A DNA stretch of 64,000 bases from ZC4RG30 sp039917615 (GTDB lineage: Bacteria; Pseudomonadota; Gammaproteobacteria; Steroidobacterales; Steroidobacteraceae): positions 1 through 64,000 of the forward strand of contig JBDSJD010000012.1 in NCBI GenBank assembly GCA_039917615.1, written 5' to 3'. The notes under the pieces were generated by a model. The model ran no database searches, was not told where the DNA came from, and saw nothing but the letters and a program-made list of their open reading frames with translations. Positions 1-8,816 of the stretch are shown in pieces. Position 1 is the first letter of the stretch; each line of letters begins with the position of its first letter. A program made the position numbers and the translations under genes.

Positions 1-545
1 CCACGTGGCGCGGGGTGGCCGGTGTGTTGGTTGTTTGATCCGCGCCCTGCTCTTTGCCACCCACACCCCGATGCGCCGGCGTCACCGCAGCGCGCAGCTT
101 GCTGTGCGGGGCGAACACCCCATGAAACGATGAATGGCGGTGCGCGGGGCCGCTGCGCACAGGCGGCGGGCATGAGGCGCGTCCGGAAAATCTGGCAGGG
201 ACCAAGCAGACTACGCGCAGAGCCATCGACATCCGCCCGCGAAATGTGACGCGCTCTGTCAAATATGCCTCGGTACCAGCGTCAGCTCATTCGGGTCGCT
301 CGCGTGCTCTTCGGCAAGCGATTGGGCAAGAGCAGCCTGCGAGCCAGAAGTCAGAGCGGCACCGTGGAGGTTTGTGATCGCTGAACCTAACCCGTACCGC
401 AGCCGCCGTCGTATTGACGGCAATTGGGGCTAATTATTTGATGGGGTAGGTAATGGCCTCAGAGTACGGCCAAACAACATCAGGGCAAGCAAACCCACGC
501 AAGCGGCAGGAGAATAGGCTAGGGCTTGCTCCGCAGAAATGCCCC
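1..545. other. Region with no supported gene
   Basis: This stretch lies downstream of recR, which is on the minus strand. Short open frames exist on both strands, but none has a recognisable domain, a convincing ribosome-binding site or protein-like composition. No tRNA fold or clear terminator hairpin was recognised. It may hold the 3' flank of the recR operon. Confidence 0.5.
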
Positions 546-1145
546 TTAACGAATGTTCTGCCGCCCCGCCAACGCATGCGCCAGCGTGCCGCCGTCCACA
601 TACTCCAGTTCGCCCCCAAAGGGCACTCCCTGTGCAATGCGGGTAGTCGTCAGGCCACGCGCACGCGCCATTTCCGAAACCACATGGGCAGTGGCTTCGC
701 CTTCAACCGTCGAGTTGGTGGCGAGAATAAGCTCGCGCACGCGATCTTCCGCCAGCAGCAGTGCCAGCTCGTGCAGTCCGAGTTCGGCGGGGCCGATGCC
801 ATCCAGCGGCGACAGGTGCCCCATCAGCACGAAGTAACGACCGCGATAAGCGCCCGAATTTTCAACCGCGATCACATCGGCTGGTGATTCCACCACGCAC
901 AGCTGCGAATCATCACGACTGGTTGAATCACAAAGCGGGCACAACTCGCCCTCTGCCAGCATGCGGCAGCGCCGACAGCGACCCACCGACGCCAGCGCGT
1001 GGTCCATCGCCTGCGAAAGTTCCTGCGCTGCGCCGCGCTCATCCTGCAGCAGTTTGAATGCCAGCCGCTGGGCAGTCTTTGGCCCGATGCCAGGCAACGC
1101 ATGCAGCGCATCGATCAATCGACCCAGCGCCGGCGGATGCTTCAT
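546..1145 (-). CDS. recR: Recombination mediator protein RecR
   Basis: RecR works with RecO (and RecF) to load RecA on single-stranded DNA in gap repair; it acts in the cytoplasm on DNA. The 199-residue product matches the family's usual ~200. It has an N-terminal helix-hairpin-helix segment (LHALPGIGPKTAQRLAF), a four-cysteine zinc motif around residues 57-72 (CRRC...CPLC) and a C-terminal Toprim domain. Its ATG shares one base with the stop codon of ybaB, the standard ybaB-recR coupling. It is the last gene of the dnaX-ybaB-recR operon. Confidence 0.97.
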   Translation of the reverse strand: MKHPPALGRLIDALHALPGIGPKTAQRLAFKLLQDERGAAQELSQAMDHALASVGRCRRCRMLAEGELCPLCDSTSRDDSQLCVVESPADVIAVENSGAYRGRYFVLMGHLSPLDGIGPAELGLHELALLLAEDRVRELILATNSTVEGEATAHVVSEMARARGLTTTRIAQGVPFGGELEYVDGGTLAHALAGRQNIR

Positions 1146-1468
1146 CAGAACGGCAGCTTCATTCCGGGCGGCAGCTGCAGGCCCGCCATGGCGCCGGACA
1201 TCTTCTCGTTGACCACCACGCCGACTTTGTGCGTGGCGTCGTTGATCGCCGCTGCGACCAGGTCTTCGACTACTTCGCGGTCTTCCGACAGGAGGGCAGG
1301 CTCGATCTGCACGCGAGCCACTTCATGCTTGCCGTTCATGGTGACCTTCACCATGCCACCACCGGATTCGCCCACGGCAGTCAGCTGCGCCACCTGCGCC
1401 TGCGCCTTCGCCAGGTTCTCCTGCATCGCCTGCGCCTGCTTCATCAGATCGCCAATGTTGCCCCGCAT
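1145..1468 (-). CDS. ybaB: YbaB/EbfC family nucleoid-associated protein
   Basis: This is a small DNA-binding protein of the YbaB/EbfC family; members are homodimers that bind DNA and may modulate nucleoid structure or recombination. The 107-residue length is typical. The N-terminus is a long helix rich in Gln, Ala and Lys (DLMKQAQAMQENLAKAQAQV), followed by the family's Gly-rich turn (GESGGGMVKVTMNG). It sits 5 bases after dnaX and overlaps recR by one base, so the three genes are very probably one transcript. Confidence 0.96.
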   Translation of the reverse strand: MRGNIGDLMKQAQAMQENLAKAQAQVAQLTAVGESGGGMVKVTMNGKHEVARVQIEPALLSEDREVVEDLVAAAINDATHKVGVVVNEKMSGAMAGLQLPPGMKLPF

Positions 1469-1473
1469 GCTGT

Positions 1474-3096
1474 TCAGGTCTCCTCGGTGAAATTGGGCCG
1501 GATGGATTCCGGAAAAATGGTCGCACCCATCTGGGCACGCAATGCCTGAATGTTGGGGTCGGTCTCGAGCGCAGCGCGGGCATTGGCCAGCCGCTCGCTT
1601 GCCTCCCGATCGCGTTCGCGCGCTGGCGTGCTCGGCGCTGCGGCTTCCGCCAGTTCGATCAGCACCCGCACCGGCTCGCCGATGTAACGCGCCAGCGCGG
1701 CGCCAAGTTTCTGTTCATTGCCGGGCGTGCGGATCGTCTGGCTGCGCGCATCCAGTAGCAGCCTGATCTGCCCGCCCTGCCGACCAGCAAAGGCGCAATT
1801 TGCCGCCAGCTGTCGCGCCATGCCCGTCAGGCCCAACTGCTCCACGATGGCAGCCCAGTTCTCCGCTGCAAGTGGCAGCACGCTGGAATTCGTGCCAGGC
1901 GACGCCGCGGGCGCGCTCGCTGCGGGTGTGGCCACAGAACCAGACTTCAACATCGTCGATGCCTGCTGCCCGGGAGCAGCAGCTGGCGGCGCCACCGCAT
2001 TGGTGCTGCCTGGGCGGAATGCCAGCATCCGCACCAGTGTCAGCGCGAAACCGCTGCGCTGGTCATGGGCATACGGCAGGTCGCGTCGCCCCAGCAGACC
2101 GATCTGGTAGTAGAGCTGCAGATCCTCCGGCGCCATCGCAGCAGCCAGCTCCGCCATCACGGTGGCAGGCACTTCGTCCTCGTCGTCATAGGGTTTGCCG
2201 GCGGCCTGGAACAGCGCCACACGAGCCAGCAGGCTCACCAGTTCATCCAGCATCTGCAGGTAATCGGGCGACCACTCTTCAAGCGAGCGCGCCAGATCAA
2301 GCAACCCCACCATATCCTGTGAAGCCAGCAGCCGCGCCAGCTGCACCACCTGCTGCCGGTCCACGGTGCCAAGCATACTACGAGCATCCGCCTCACTCAC
2401 CTCGCGCGCACCGCCAAAGGCCAGCAACTGGTCGAGCAGCGACAGCGCATCGCGCAACGAGCCATCTGCAGCCGCGGCCAGCAGACGCAGTGCCGCGGGT
2501 TCAGCTGCAATGCCTTCCTGTCCGAGAATATAGGTCAGCCGCGCGGTGATCAGGCTCACCGGCAACCGCTTCAGGTTGAACTGCAGGCAGCGTGACAGCA
2601 CCGTGACCGGCAGTCGCTGCGGATCGGTAGTCGCCAGCAGGAACTTCACATGCGGTGGCGGCTCTTCCAGCGTCTTGAGCAGCGCATTGAACGAATGCGC
2701 CGAGAGCATGTGCACTTCGTCGATGAGATAGATCTTGTACCGCCCGCGCGACGGCATGTATTGCACGTTCTCGAGCAGATCGCGGGTGTCCTCGACCTTG
2801 GTGCGCGATGCGGCGTCCACTTCGATCAGGTCGACAAAACGCCCGGCATCGATATCGGTGCAGGCGGCACACTCCCCACAGGGTTTTGCCGACTGCCCGC
2901 GCTCGCAGTTCAGGCACTTGGCAAAGATGCGCGCGATGGTGGTCTTGCCCACGCCACGCGTCCCGGTAAACAGGAAGGCGTGGTGCACACGACCGGCATC
3001 CAGGGCATTGCCCAGCGCGCGCAGCACATGTTCCTGTCCCGACATCTCGTCGAAACTGCGGGGGCGCCATTTGCGGGCCAGTGCGGTGTAACTCAT
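1474..3096 (-). CDS. dnaX: DNA polymerase III subunit tau/gamma
   Basis: This is the clamp-loader ATPase of the replicative polymerase. The AAA+ module has Walker A GTRGVGKTT at about residues 43-51 and a zinc-binding cysteine cluster (CLNCERG...CGECAAC). The DEVHMLS Walker B, SRC sensor and lid regions follow. After about residue 370 there is an Ala/Pro-rich linker and a tau-like C-terminal domain. I start at the ATG giving MSYTALARKWRPRSF, as almost all DnaX begin this way; an in-frame ATG six codons upstream (3114) is possible. At 540 residues it is shorter than E. coli tau (643). I see no A-rich slippery heptamer. The SRP RNA ends 26 bases upstream. Confidence 0.96.
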   Translation of the reverse strand: MSYTALARKWRPRSFDEMSGQEHVLRALGNALDAGRVHHAFLFTGTRGVGKTTIARIFAKCLNCERGQSAKPCGECAACTDIDAGRFVDLIEVDAASRTKVEDTRDLLENVQYMPSRGRYKIYLIDEVHMLSAHSFNALLKTLEEPPPHVKFLLATTDPQRLPVTVLSRCLQFNLKRLPVSLITARLTYILGQEGIAAEPAALRLLAAAADGSLRDALSLLDQLLAFGGAREVSEADARSMLGTVDRQQVVQLARLLASQDMVGLLDLARSLEEWSPDYLQMLDELVSLLARVALFQAAGKPYDDEDEVPATVMAELAAAMAPEDLQLYYQIGLLGRRDLPYAHDQRSGFALTLVRMLAFRPGSTNAVAPPAAAPGQQASTMLKSGSVATPAASAPAASPGTNSSVLPLAAENWAAIVEQLGLTGMARQLAANCAFAGRQGGQIRLLLDARSQTIRTPGNEQKLGAALARYIGEPVRVLIELAEAAAPSTPARERDREASERLANARAALETDPNIQALRAQMGATIFPESIRPNFTEET

Positions 3097-3122
3097 GCCG
3101 GTTTCCGTAAACATCTGGAGGC

Positions 3123-3228
<106 letters not shown>

Positions 3229-3243
3229 ACCACATGACAAAAC

Positions 3244-3335
3244 TGGCGGAGAGGGTGGGATTCGAACCCACGTATACCCTTTCGGACATAACTGGAATTC
3301 CAGTCCAGCGCCTTCGACCACTCGGCCACCTCTCC
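3244..3335 (-). tRNA. tRNA-Ser (anticodon GGA)
   Basis: The minus strand folds as a class II tRNA. It starts GGAGAGGTGGCCGAGTGG, has anticodon stem CTGGA/TCCAG around loop CTGGAAT (anticodon GGA), a long variable arm, the T-arm GGGTTCGAATCCC, and an encoded CCA after acceptor end CTCTCCG. It reads serine codons UCC/UCU. It lies 15 bases upstream of the SRP RNA. Confidence 0.96.
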
Positions 3336-3427
3336 AGAATCAATCAATCACAATCGTTTTTTTCAAGCGCGCTGCATTCGGACGCAGGGCGCGCATTCTA
3401 CCTTGCTGCAGAGGGCCGTATAGCCGC

Positions 3428-3784
3428 TCAACGGGGTCCGGGTAGCTTCTTTGACGCCCGAGCCGCCGCACGTGCCTTTCTGGCTTCCTTCTTGCTTTGC
3501 TTTTGTGCGGCGGTGGGGTCTGAAAGAGCGACGATCTGCGGAGGGTCCTCCAGGCAGCGGCCCGCAACGGGGGCAACTGCCGCTGTCATATCCGCCGGGA
3601 TCTTCAGCGCCTCGCGGGTATCTGGGGCATCGAGCCCTGCGGGCATGCGCAGTGGCGGCCGGTCCTGCGTATCCGCCTGGACTGGCGGCGCGAGGCAGCC
3701 GCTGCCGCCCAACGATCTGCAGCCAGTAACCAGTGCCAGGCCGCCTAACAGCGACAGCACCATCATGAAACGGGTCTTGGTCAT
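3428..3784 (-). CDS. Small lipoprotein downstream of dapA
   Basis: This is a predicted lipoprotein of 118 residues with no recognised function. The signal peptide MTKTRFMMVLSLLGGLAL leads into a lipobox VTGC with the lipidated Cys at residue 22. The mature part is Pro/Ala-rich and ends in a Lys/Arg/Ala-rich tail (QSKKEARKARAAARASKK). The start is fixed by an ATGA overlap with the dapA stop codon, so the two are translationally coupled. A BamC-type lipoprotein often follows dapA in other gammaproteobacteria, but this one is far shorter and I cannot claim homology. Confidence 0.75.
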   Translation of the reverse strand: MTKTRFMMVLSLLGGLALVTGCRSLGGSGCLAPPVQADTQDRPPLRMPAGLDAPDTREALKIPADMTAAVAPVAGRCLEDPPQIVALSDPTAAQKQSKKEARKARAAARASKKLPGPR

Positions 3785-4701
3785 CGAATTCCTTGCATTT
3801 TCAAGCCGCTCGCAAGCAGCACCCCGGCCTGGGCCAGCGCCGCTTCCACCGCTGCACAATGCCGCTGCGCCAGCGGTGTCAGCGGCAAACGCAACCTGCC
3901 TGGCATGAGCCCCATGCGCTCCAGCGCCCACTTTACCGGAATGGGATTGGCTTCCAGAAACAACGACTGGTGTAGACCGGCCAGGCGGGCATCAAGTTCA
4001 GCCGCGCGCAATTCTTCATGCGCCAACGCGCTGGTCACCATCTGGCTCATCAGGGCAGGCACCGCGTTGGCGGTCACGGAAATCACTCCGCAGGCGCCGT
4101 GACGAATCGCTTCGCGGGCCGTGGCATCGTCGCCAGACAGGATGCCGAACCCGGCCGGACACAGCGCTGCAAGTTCGCGAATGCGCTGCATTGCTGCCAC
4201 GGCCTCCTTGATGGCAACGATGCGCGGCAAACGCGCCAGCCGCGCGACGGTGTCTGGCAGCATGTCCACTGCGGTACGCGCGGGCACGTTGTAGAGAATG
4301 ATCGGCACGGTCGATGCCTGGGCCGCGGCTTCAAAGTGGCGGAACAATCCCTCCTGCGAGGGGCGGTTGTAGGCTGGCGTGACCAGCAGCAATGCGTCCA
4401 CACCCTGCCCGGAATGCAGATGTACGCGCTGCACCGTGGTGGCGGTGTTGCTGGTGCCGCAGCCGACGATTATCTGCAGGCGGCCGGCAGCCTGCTCACG
4501 CGCGCGGCGCGTGAGCTCAAGCAGTTCATCTTCGGTGATTGTGGGGGATTCGCCGGTGGTGCCACCGACCACGACGCCGGTGGTGCCGCTGTCCGCATGC
4601 CAGTCGATCAGGCGCGACCAGGCCTGCCAGTCAATCTCGCCATCGTCGCGAAACGGGGTGACGATGGCTACATGAGTGCCGGAAAATGCTTGCGGAGACA
4701 T
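3781..4701 (-). CDS. dapA: 4-hydroxy-tetrahydrodipicolinate synthase
   Basis: The enzyme condenses pyruvate with aspartate semialdehyde, the first committed step of lysine and diaminopimelate synthesis, in the cytoplasm. The 306-residue product has the TIM-barrel motifs GGTTGESPT (residues ~46-54), YNVPART (~137-143, catalytic Tyr) and VAIKEAV with the Schiff-base Lys (~165). A small lipoprotein gene is coupled to its 3' end. It is divergent from gcvR, with about 120 bases between the two starts, an arrangement also seen in E. coli. Confidence 0.96.
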   Translation of the reverse strand: MSPQAFSGTHVAIVTPFRDDGEIDWQAWSRLIDWHADSGTTGVVVGGTTGESPTITEDELLELTRRAREQAAGRLQIIVGCGTSNTATTVQRVHLHSGQGVDALLLVTPAYNRPSQEGLFRHFEAAAQASTVPIILYNVPARTAVDMLPDTVARLARLPRIVAIKEAVAAMQRIRELAALCPAGFGILSGDDATAREAIRHGACGVISVTANAVPALMSQMVTSALAHEELRAAELDARLAGLHQSLFLEANPIPVKWALERMGLMPGRLRLPLTPLAQRHCAAVEAALAQAGVLLASGLKMQGIR

Positions 4702-4821
4702 GCGGGCGGCGGTTCCTGGAAGTCAAGAAAAACAGCAAAACGGGCCGCGATGTTACGGGCCGCGTGCGATCCCAGGCAAGCGCGGATAGACTTGGACTCG
4801 TCCCTTACTGACCCTGGCAGC

Positions 4822-5352
4822 ATGAAGCAGTTCCTGGCCATCTCGGCCATTGGCAAAGACCGCCCCGGACTCGCCCACGACGTGGTTCGCACCATCGCCG
4901 ACTGCGGTGCCAGCATCAACGAGAGCCGCATGTTGCCCCTGGGGAGCGAGCTCGCGATGCTGATCCTGGCGTCGGGCAACTGGCATGCCGTTGCCCGGGT
5001 GGAGTCGGAACTGGCCCGTCTTGCTGAAGCCGGTGGTCTGGCGCTGCACCTGCGGCGCACTGAACCTCGCGGCTTGCGCGAGGACTACATCCCCTATTCC
5101 ATCGATGTGATCGGTCCTGACCACGCTGGAATAGTCGCGGGGCTGGCAGGCTTCCTCACGGCGCGCAATATCGAAATCGCCGAAGTCGCCTCGCGCAGCT
5201 ACGCTGCCGCGCAGACCGGCGCTGCCATGTTCGCCGTACAGATGATGATCAACGTGCCGTCGCGGCTGGCGGTGGCGCAGCTGCGTGAGGACTTCATGGA
5301 ATACTGCGACTCGCAGAATCTCGACGCGATTCTTGAGCCAGTAAAGAATTGA
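4822..5352 (+). CDS. gcvR: Glycine cleavage system regulator GcvR (ACT domains)
   Basis: A tandem-ACT protein of the GcvR family; in E. coli GcvR binds GcvA and represses the glycine cleavage operon. I chose the ATG giving MKQFLAISAIGKDRPGLAHD because it starts exactly at the first ACT domain; the frame stays open far upstream only because it runs antisense to dapA. The first ACT spans residues ~1-85 and the second ~90-170 (IDVIGPDHAGIVAGLAGFL). It lies directly before bcp, the common gcvR-bcp order. The glycine cleavage genes and gcvA are not in the window. Confidence 0.88.
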   Translation: MKQFLAISAIGKDRPGLAHDVVRTIADCGASINESRMLPLGSELAMLILASGNWHAVARVESELARLAEAGGLALHLRRTEPRGLREDYIPYSIDVIGPDHAGIVAGLAGFLTARNIEIAEVASRSYAAAQTGAAMFAVQMMINVPSRLAVAQLREDFMEYCDSQNLDAILEPVKN

Positions 5353-5363
5353 CAGGAACCAGC

Positions 5364-5834
5364 GTGACGTGTCCGGTAGTAGGCAAAAAACTGCCTGATT
5401 TCACCGCTGCCTCGACCGCAGGCGAGGACTTCAGCCTGGGCCAGGCACGCGGCAAGGCGCTGGTGCTCTTCTTCTACCCGAAGGACGCCACTGCTGGTTG
5501 TACGGACGAGGCCCAGGAATTCCGTGATCACGCCAACAAATTCCGCAGGGCCGGGGCGCTCATCCTCGGTGTATCCAGAGACTCGCTCAAATCGCATGCG
5601 AAGTTTCGCGACAAGGAATCCCTGCCCTTCCATCTGCTCAGCGACGCGGACGAAGTGCCTTGCAGACAATTCGACGTGATCCGCGAGAAAACCCTGTATG
5701 GGCGCAAATACATGGGCATCGAGCGCAGCACGTTCCTGATTGACGACAAAAGTGTACTGCGTCATGAATGGCGCAAGGTAAAGGTAGCAGGCCATGCCCA
5801 GGAAGTTCTCCAAGTCCTCCGTAGCCTCGACTGA
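5364..5834 (+). CDS. bcp: Thioredoxin-dependent peroxiredoxin, Bcp/PrxQ type
   Basis: Reduces hydroperoxides at a peroxidatic cysteine in the motif FYPKDATAGCTDEA. I prefer the GTG at 5364, with AGGA at 5354-5357 correctly spaced and a 156-residue product as in E. coli; a TTG at 5349 overlapping the gcvR stop is the alternative. The resolving Cys found five residues after the active site in E. coli Bcp is Gln here (CTDEAQ), so resolution must use another Cys or an external thiol; a Cys in DEVPCRQF is a candidate. The 3' end overlaps the next gene by 41 bases. Confidence 0.92.
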   Translation: MTCPVVGKKLPDFTAASTAGEDFSLGQARGKALVLFFYPKDATAGCTDEAQEFRDHANKFRRAGALILGVSRDSLKSHAKFRDKESLPFHLLSDADEVPCRQFDVIREKTLYGRKYMGIERSTFLIDDKSVLRHEWRKVKVAGHAQEVLQVLRSLD

Positions 5835-7242
5835 CGGCAAGGAACAGCGACGGATCTACGTGCTCGACACCAATGTGTTGATGCACGACCCGGCGGCAAT
5901 CTTCCGCTTCGATGAACACGACATCTATCTGCCGATGGTCGTGCTCGAAGAGCTCGATCATCACAAGAAGGGTGTGTCGGAACCGGCGCGAAACGTGCGC
6001 CAGGTATCGCGCTTCCTCGACGAGATCATGCAGGACGCGGACAAGGCCGGGATCGATCGGGGCCTGCCGATTCCTTCCGCGCTGAACGGCAATGGCGACA
6101 CCAGACACCCGCCGTCGGGGAAGCTCTTCTTCCAGACCAGGAACTTGCAGAGTCGCCTGCCCGAAGAGCTGCCAGGCCACACCAACGACAACGCCATCCT
6201 GGCGCAGACGCTGGCTCTGCAAGCCGAGCTGCCACGCGTGCGCGTCACGCTGGTTTCCAAGGACATCAACCTGCGCATCAAGGCCGCGATCGTCGGCATC
6301 CATGCCGAGGACTACTACAGCGACCGTACCATCGACGATGCCGATCTGCTGGACTCGGGCACGCGAGCGGTGACCGAAGACTTCTGGCAGCGGCATGGCG
6401 AAAACATGCGCTCGTGGAAGGAAGGCGGCCGCACGCATTACGAATTGCGCGGTCCGGATGTGGCGGACTGGCGCATCAACCAGTTTGTTTATGAGGACAG
6501 CGAACAGGGGCTCGAGGCCCTGGTGCGCAGCATCGATGGCGACACTGCCCGTCTCGAACTGATCCAGGACTATCGCAGCAGCAAGCACAGTGTCTGGGGC
6601 ATCACGGCGCGCAATCGCGAACAGAACTTCGCGCTGAACCTGTTGCTCGACCCTGCAATCGACCTGGTCACCATTCTCGGGCCAGCCGGCACCGGCAAGA
6701 CATTGCTCACCCTGGCGGCGGGCCTGATGCAGACACTCGACAGCAGCCAGTTCGCGGAGATCATCATGACCCGCGTTACCATTCCGCTGGGCGAGGACAT
6801 CGGCTTTCTGCCCGGCACCGAGGAAGAAAAAATGGAGCCCTGGATGGGCGCCTTGATGGACAACCTGGAGGTGCTGACGCAGAGCGCCGAAGGCGGCAAC
6901 TGGGGCCGCGCCGCCACCAACGACCTGCTGCGCAACCGCATCAAGATCCGCTCGCTGAACTTCATGCGGGGCCGCACCTTCCTGAACCGCTTCGTGATCA
7001 TCGACGAGGCCCAGAACCTCACTCCCAAGCAAATGAAGGCCCTGCTGACGCGTGCGGGACCAGGCACCAAGATGGTCTGCCTGGGCAACATCGCGCAGAT
7101 CGACACCCCGTATCTGACCGAAACCACCTCCGGCCTCACCTACGTGGTCAACCGGTTCCGCGGCTGGCCGCATGGGGGCCATATCACCCTCAAACGCGGC
7201 GAACGCTCGCGGCTGGCGGACCAGGCATCTAATATTCTCTGA
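5794..7242 (+). CDS. PIN domain - PhoH family ATPase fusion
   Basis: A 482-residue protein of the PhoH2 family. An N-terminal PIN nuclease domain (YVLDTNVLMHDP at residues ~27-38, with further acidic residues in VLEELDHHKKG) is fused to a C-terminal PhoH P-loop domain. The latter has Walker A GPAGTGKTLLTLAAG at ~296 and Walker B FVIIDEAQNLTPKQM at ~403. PhoH2 proteins studied elsewhere are RNA helicase/ribonucleases; the substrate here is unknown. The start overlaps bcp by 41 bases; a later start is possible because residues 1-20 look non-conserved. Confidence 0.93.
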   Translation: MPRKFSKSSVASTDGKEQRRIYVLDTNVLMHDPAAIFRFDEHDIYLPMVVLEELDHHKKGVSEPARNVRQVSRFLDEIMQDADKAGIDRGLPIPSALNGNGDTRHPPSGKLFFQTRNLQSRLPEELPGHTNDNAILAQTLALQAELPRVRVTLVSKDINLRIKAAIVGIHAEDYYSDRTIDDADLLDSGTRAVTEDFWQRHGENMRSWKEGGRTHYELRGPDVADWRINQFVYEDSEQGLEALVRSIDGDTARLELIQDYRSSKHSVWGITARNREQNFALNLLLDPAIDLVTILGPAGTGKTLLTLAAGLMQTLDSSQFAEIIMTRVTIPLGEDIGFLPGTEEEKMEPWMGALMDNLEVLTQSAEGGNWGRAATNDLLRNRIKIRSLNFMRGRTFLNRFVIIDEAQNLTPKQMKALLTRAGPGTKMVCLGNIAQIDTPYLTETTSGLTYVVNRFRGWPHGGHITLKRGERSRLADQASNIL

Positions 7243-7277
7243 ACTGTGGGTTCCGTTCGTGGTCAGATCATGACTGC

Positions 7278-8804
7278 ATGATTTCAAGTTCCTCCATGAC
7301 CTGCCGTTTTATTGCATGCATGCTGCTGGCAGCCTCCTGCAGCATTGCCGCTGCGTCGGAAGGGCGTCCGGTCAATGTGCCGCTGGGGGCGCCGTCCGCG
7401 CAGAGCTCCCTGCCAGACCTGGGCAGCAGCGCCAATGCCGCGCTCAGTCTCGCTGACGAATACCAGATCGGCCGCATGATCGTGCGCGACCTGCGCAACC
7501 AGAACCTGCTTCTGGACGATCCGGAGACGGCCGACTATCTGCAGAGCCTGGGCGAGCGCATAGGTGTCGAGGCACAGGAAGGTCAACAGAAACTCACCTT
7601 CCTCCCGGTGCGCGACAAAACCATCAATGCGTTTGCGCTTCCCGGCGGGTTTGTAGGCGTGCATACGGGTCTGATCCTGCTCACCAACAGCGAGTCGGAA
7701 CTGGCGGGCGTGGTTGCGCATGAAGTTGGCCATGTGGTGCAGAGACATATGGCCCGCACTGTGCAGGCGCAGAGCCGCATTGGGCTGACTTCCATTGCCG
7801 CAACGCTCGGCGCGGTGCTCATCGGCATTGCCACAGGCAGCCCGGATGCAGCGATCGGCATGGTTTCGATGGCACAGGCCACCACCATGCAGCAACAGAT
7901 CAATTTCACGCGCATGGAAGAGCACGAAGCGGATCGCGTTGGCATCGGCTTTCTCGGAGCGGCCGGATTTGATCCCAACGGCATGATCGGCTTCTTCAGC
8001 ACCATGATGCGCGAACGTGGCATCAGTGGCGATGACCTGCCCCCGTTGCTGCTTTCGCATCCGGTCGAATCAGAGCGCATTGCCGAAGCCCGCGCGCGGG
8101 CCGCGTCGATGCCGCCGGTGGCGCGCCGCGCCGATTCAGCAACCTATCCCTATATTCGCGAGCGTCTGCGCGTGGTGGCCAGCCCGCCCGAAGCCGACCT
8201 GCGCCGCTATTTCGACAACCTGCGCAAGACCGACCCCACCAATCCGGCGCTGCAATATGGTCAGGCGCTGGCAGAAATGAAGGCCGGCAACGCGACCGCG
8301 GCCGTTGGTCTGCTCAAGCCGCTGGTGGCCGCACAGCCCCAACTGCCGCTGCTGCATGTGGCGCTCGCCCAGGCGCAGTTTGCCGCCGGGCAACGCGACA
8401 AGGCTGCCGCCACCTTCGATGAGGCCCTGGTCCTGTCACCCCGCAACGTGCCGGTGTCCGTGCGTTATGCCGAAGCCCTGCTCGCAATGGGCTCCGCGCG
8501 CAAGGCGCACAAGCTGTTGCTCGATCTGTTCAACAATGTTCCGCCGACGCCGGAACAGATCCGGCTCATCGCACTGGCAGCAAGCTCAGCCGGCGACACC
8601 GGCGACGCGTACTACTACATGGGCGAACTGCACATCGCGAACGGCGACTTGATGCTGGCCATCACGCAGCTCGAACTTGCACTGGCCGCGCCAGAGATCA
8701 CCGAGGTGCAGCGCAAACGGTTTATCGCCCGCCGGGACGAGATTCGCGACTACCTGCGTGAACAACGCGGTGATCGCTCATCGCGCCCGCCTGGTCCCGG
8801 CTGA
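7278..8804 (+). CDS. bepA: Periplasmic M48 metalloprotease/chaperone with TPRs, BepA-like
   Basis: A BepA (YfgC) family protein, which in E. coli assists or degrades LptD and Bam substrates during outer-membrane assembly. A signal peptide covers about residues 1-26. The zinc site is HEVGH at 148-152, with the third ligand in EEHEAD (~213-218). The C-terminal half from ~300 to 490 is helical and TPR-like (PALQYGQALAEMKAGN, LHVALAQAQFAAGQ). At 508 residues it is close to the family length (~490). It directly precedes mlaA. Confidence 0.92.
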   Translation: MISSSSMTCRFIACMLLAASCSIAAASEGRPVNVPLGAPSAQSSLPDLGSSANAALSLADEYQIGRMIVRDLRNQNLLLDDPETADYLQSLGERIGVEAQEGQQKLTFLPVRDKTINAFALPGGFVGVHTGLILLTNSESELAGVVAHEVGHVVQRHMARTVQAQSRIGLTSIAATLGAVLIGIATGSPDAAIGMVSMAQATTMQQQINFTRMEEHEADRVGIGFLGAAGFDPNGMIGFFSTMMRERGISGDDLPPLLLSHPVESERIAEARARAASMPPVARRADSATYPYIRERLRVVASPPEADLRRYFDNLRKTDPTNPALQYGQALAEMKAGNATAAVGLLKPLVAAQPQLPLLHVALAQAQFAAGQRDKAAATFDEALVLSPRNVPVSVRYAEALLAMGSARKAHKLLLDLFNNVPPTPEQIRLIALAASSAGDTGDAYYYMGELHIANGDLMLAITQLELALAAPEITEVQRKRFIARRDEIRDYLREQRGDRSSRPPGPG

Positions 8805-8816
8805 TACTATCGGCGC

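Noticed and set aside
4018..4821. Upstream extension of gcvR
   Set aside because: The extension is antisense to dapA; the ACT domain starts at the ATG at 4822.
5638..7287. 549-codon open frame on the minus strand
   Set aside because: It runs antisense to the PIN-PhoH gene and is open only because of high GC codon bias; no domain or start signal.
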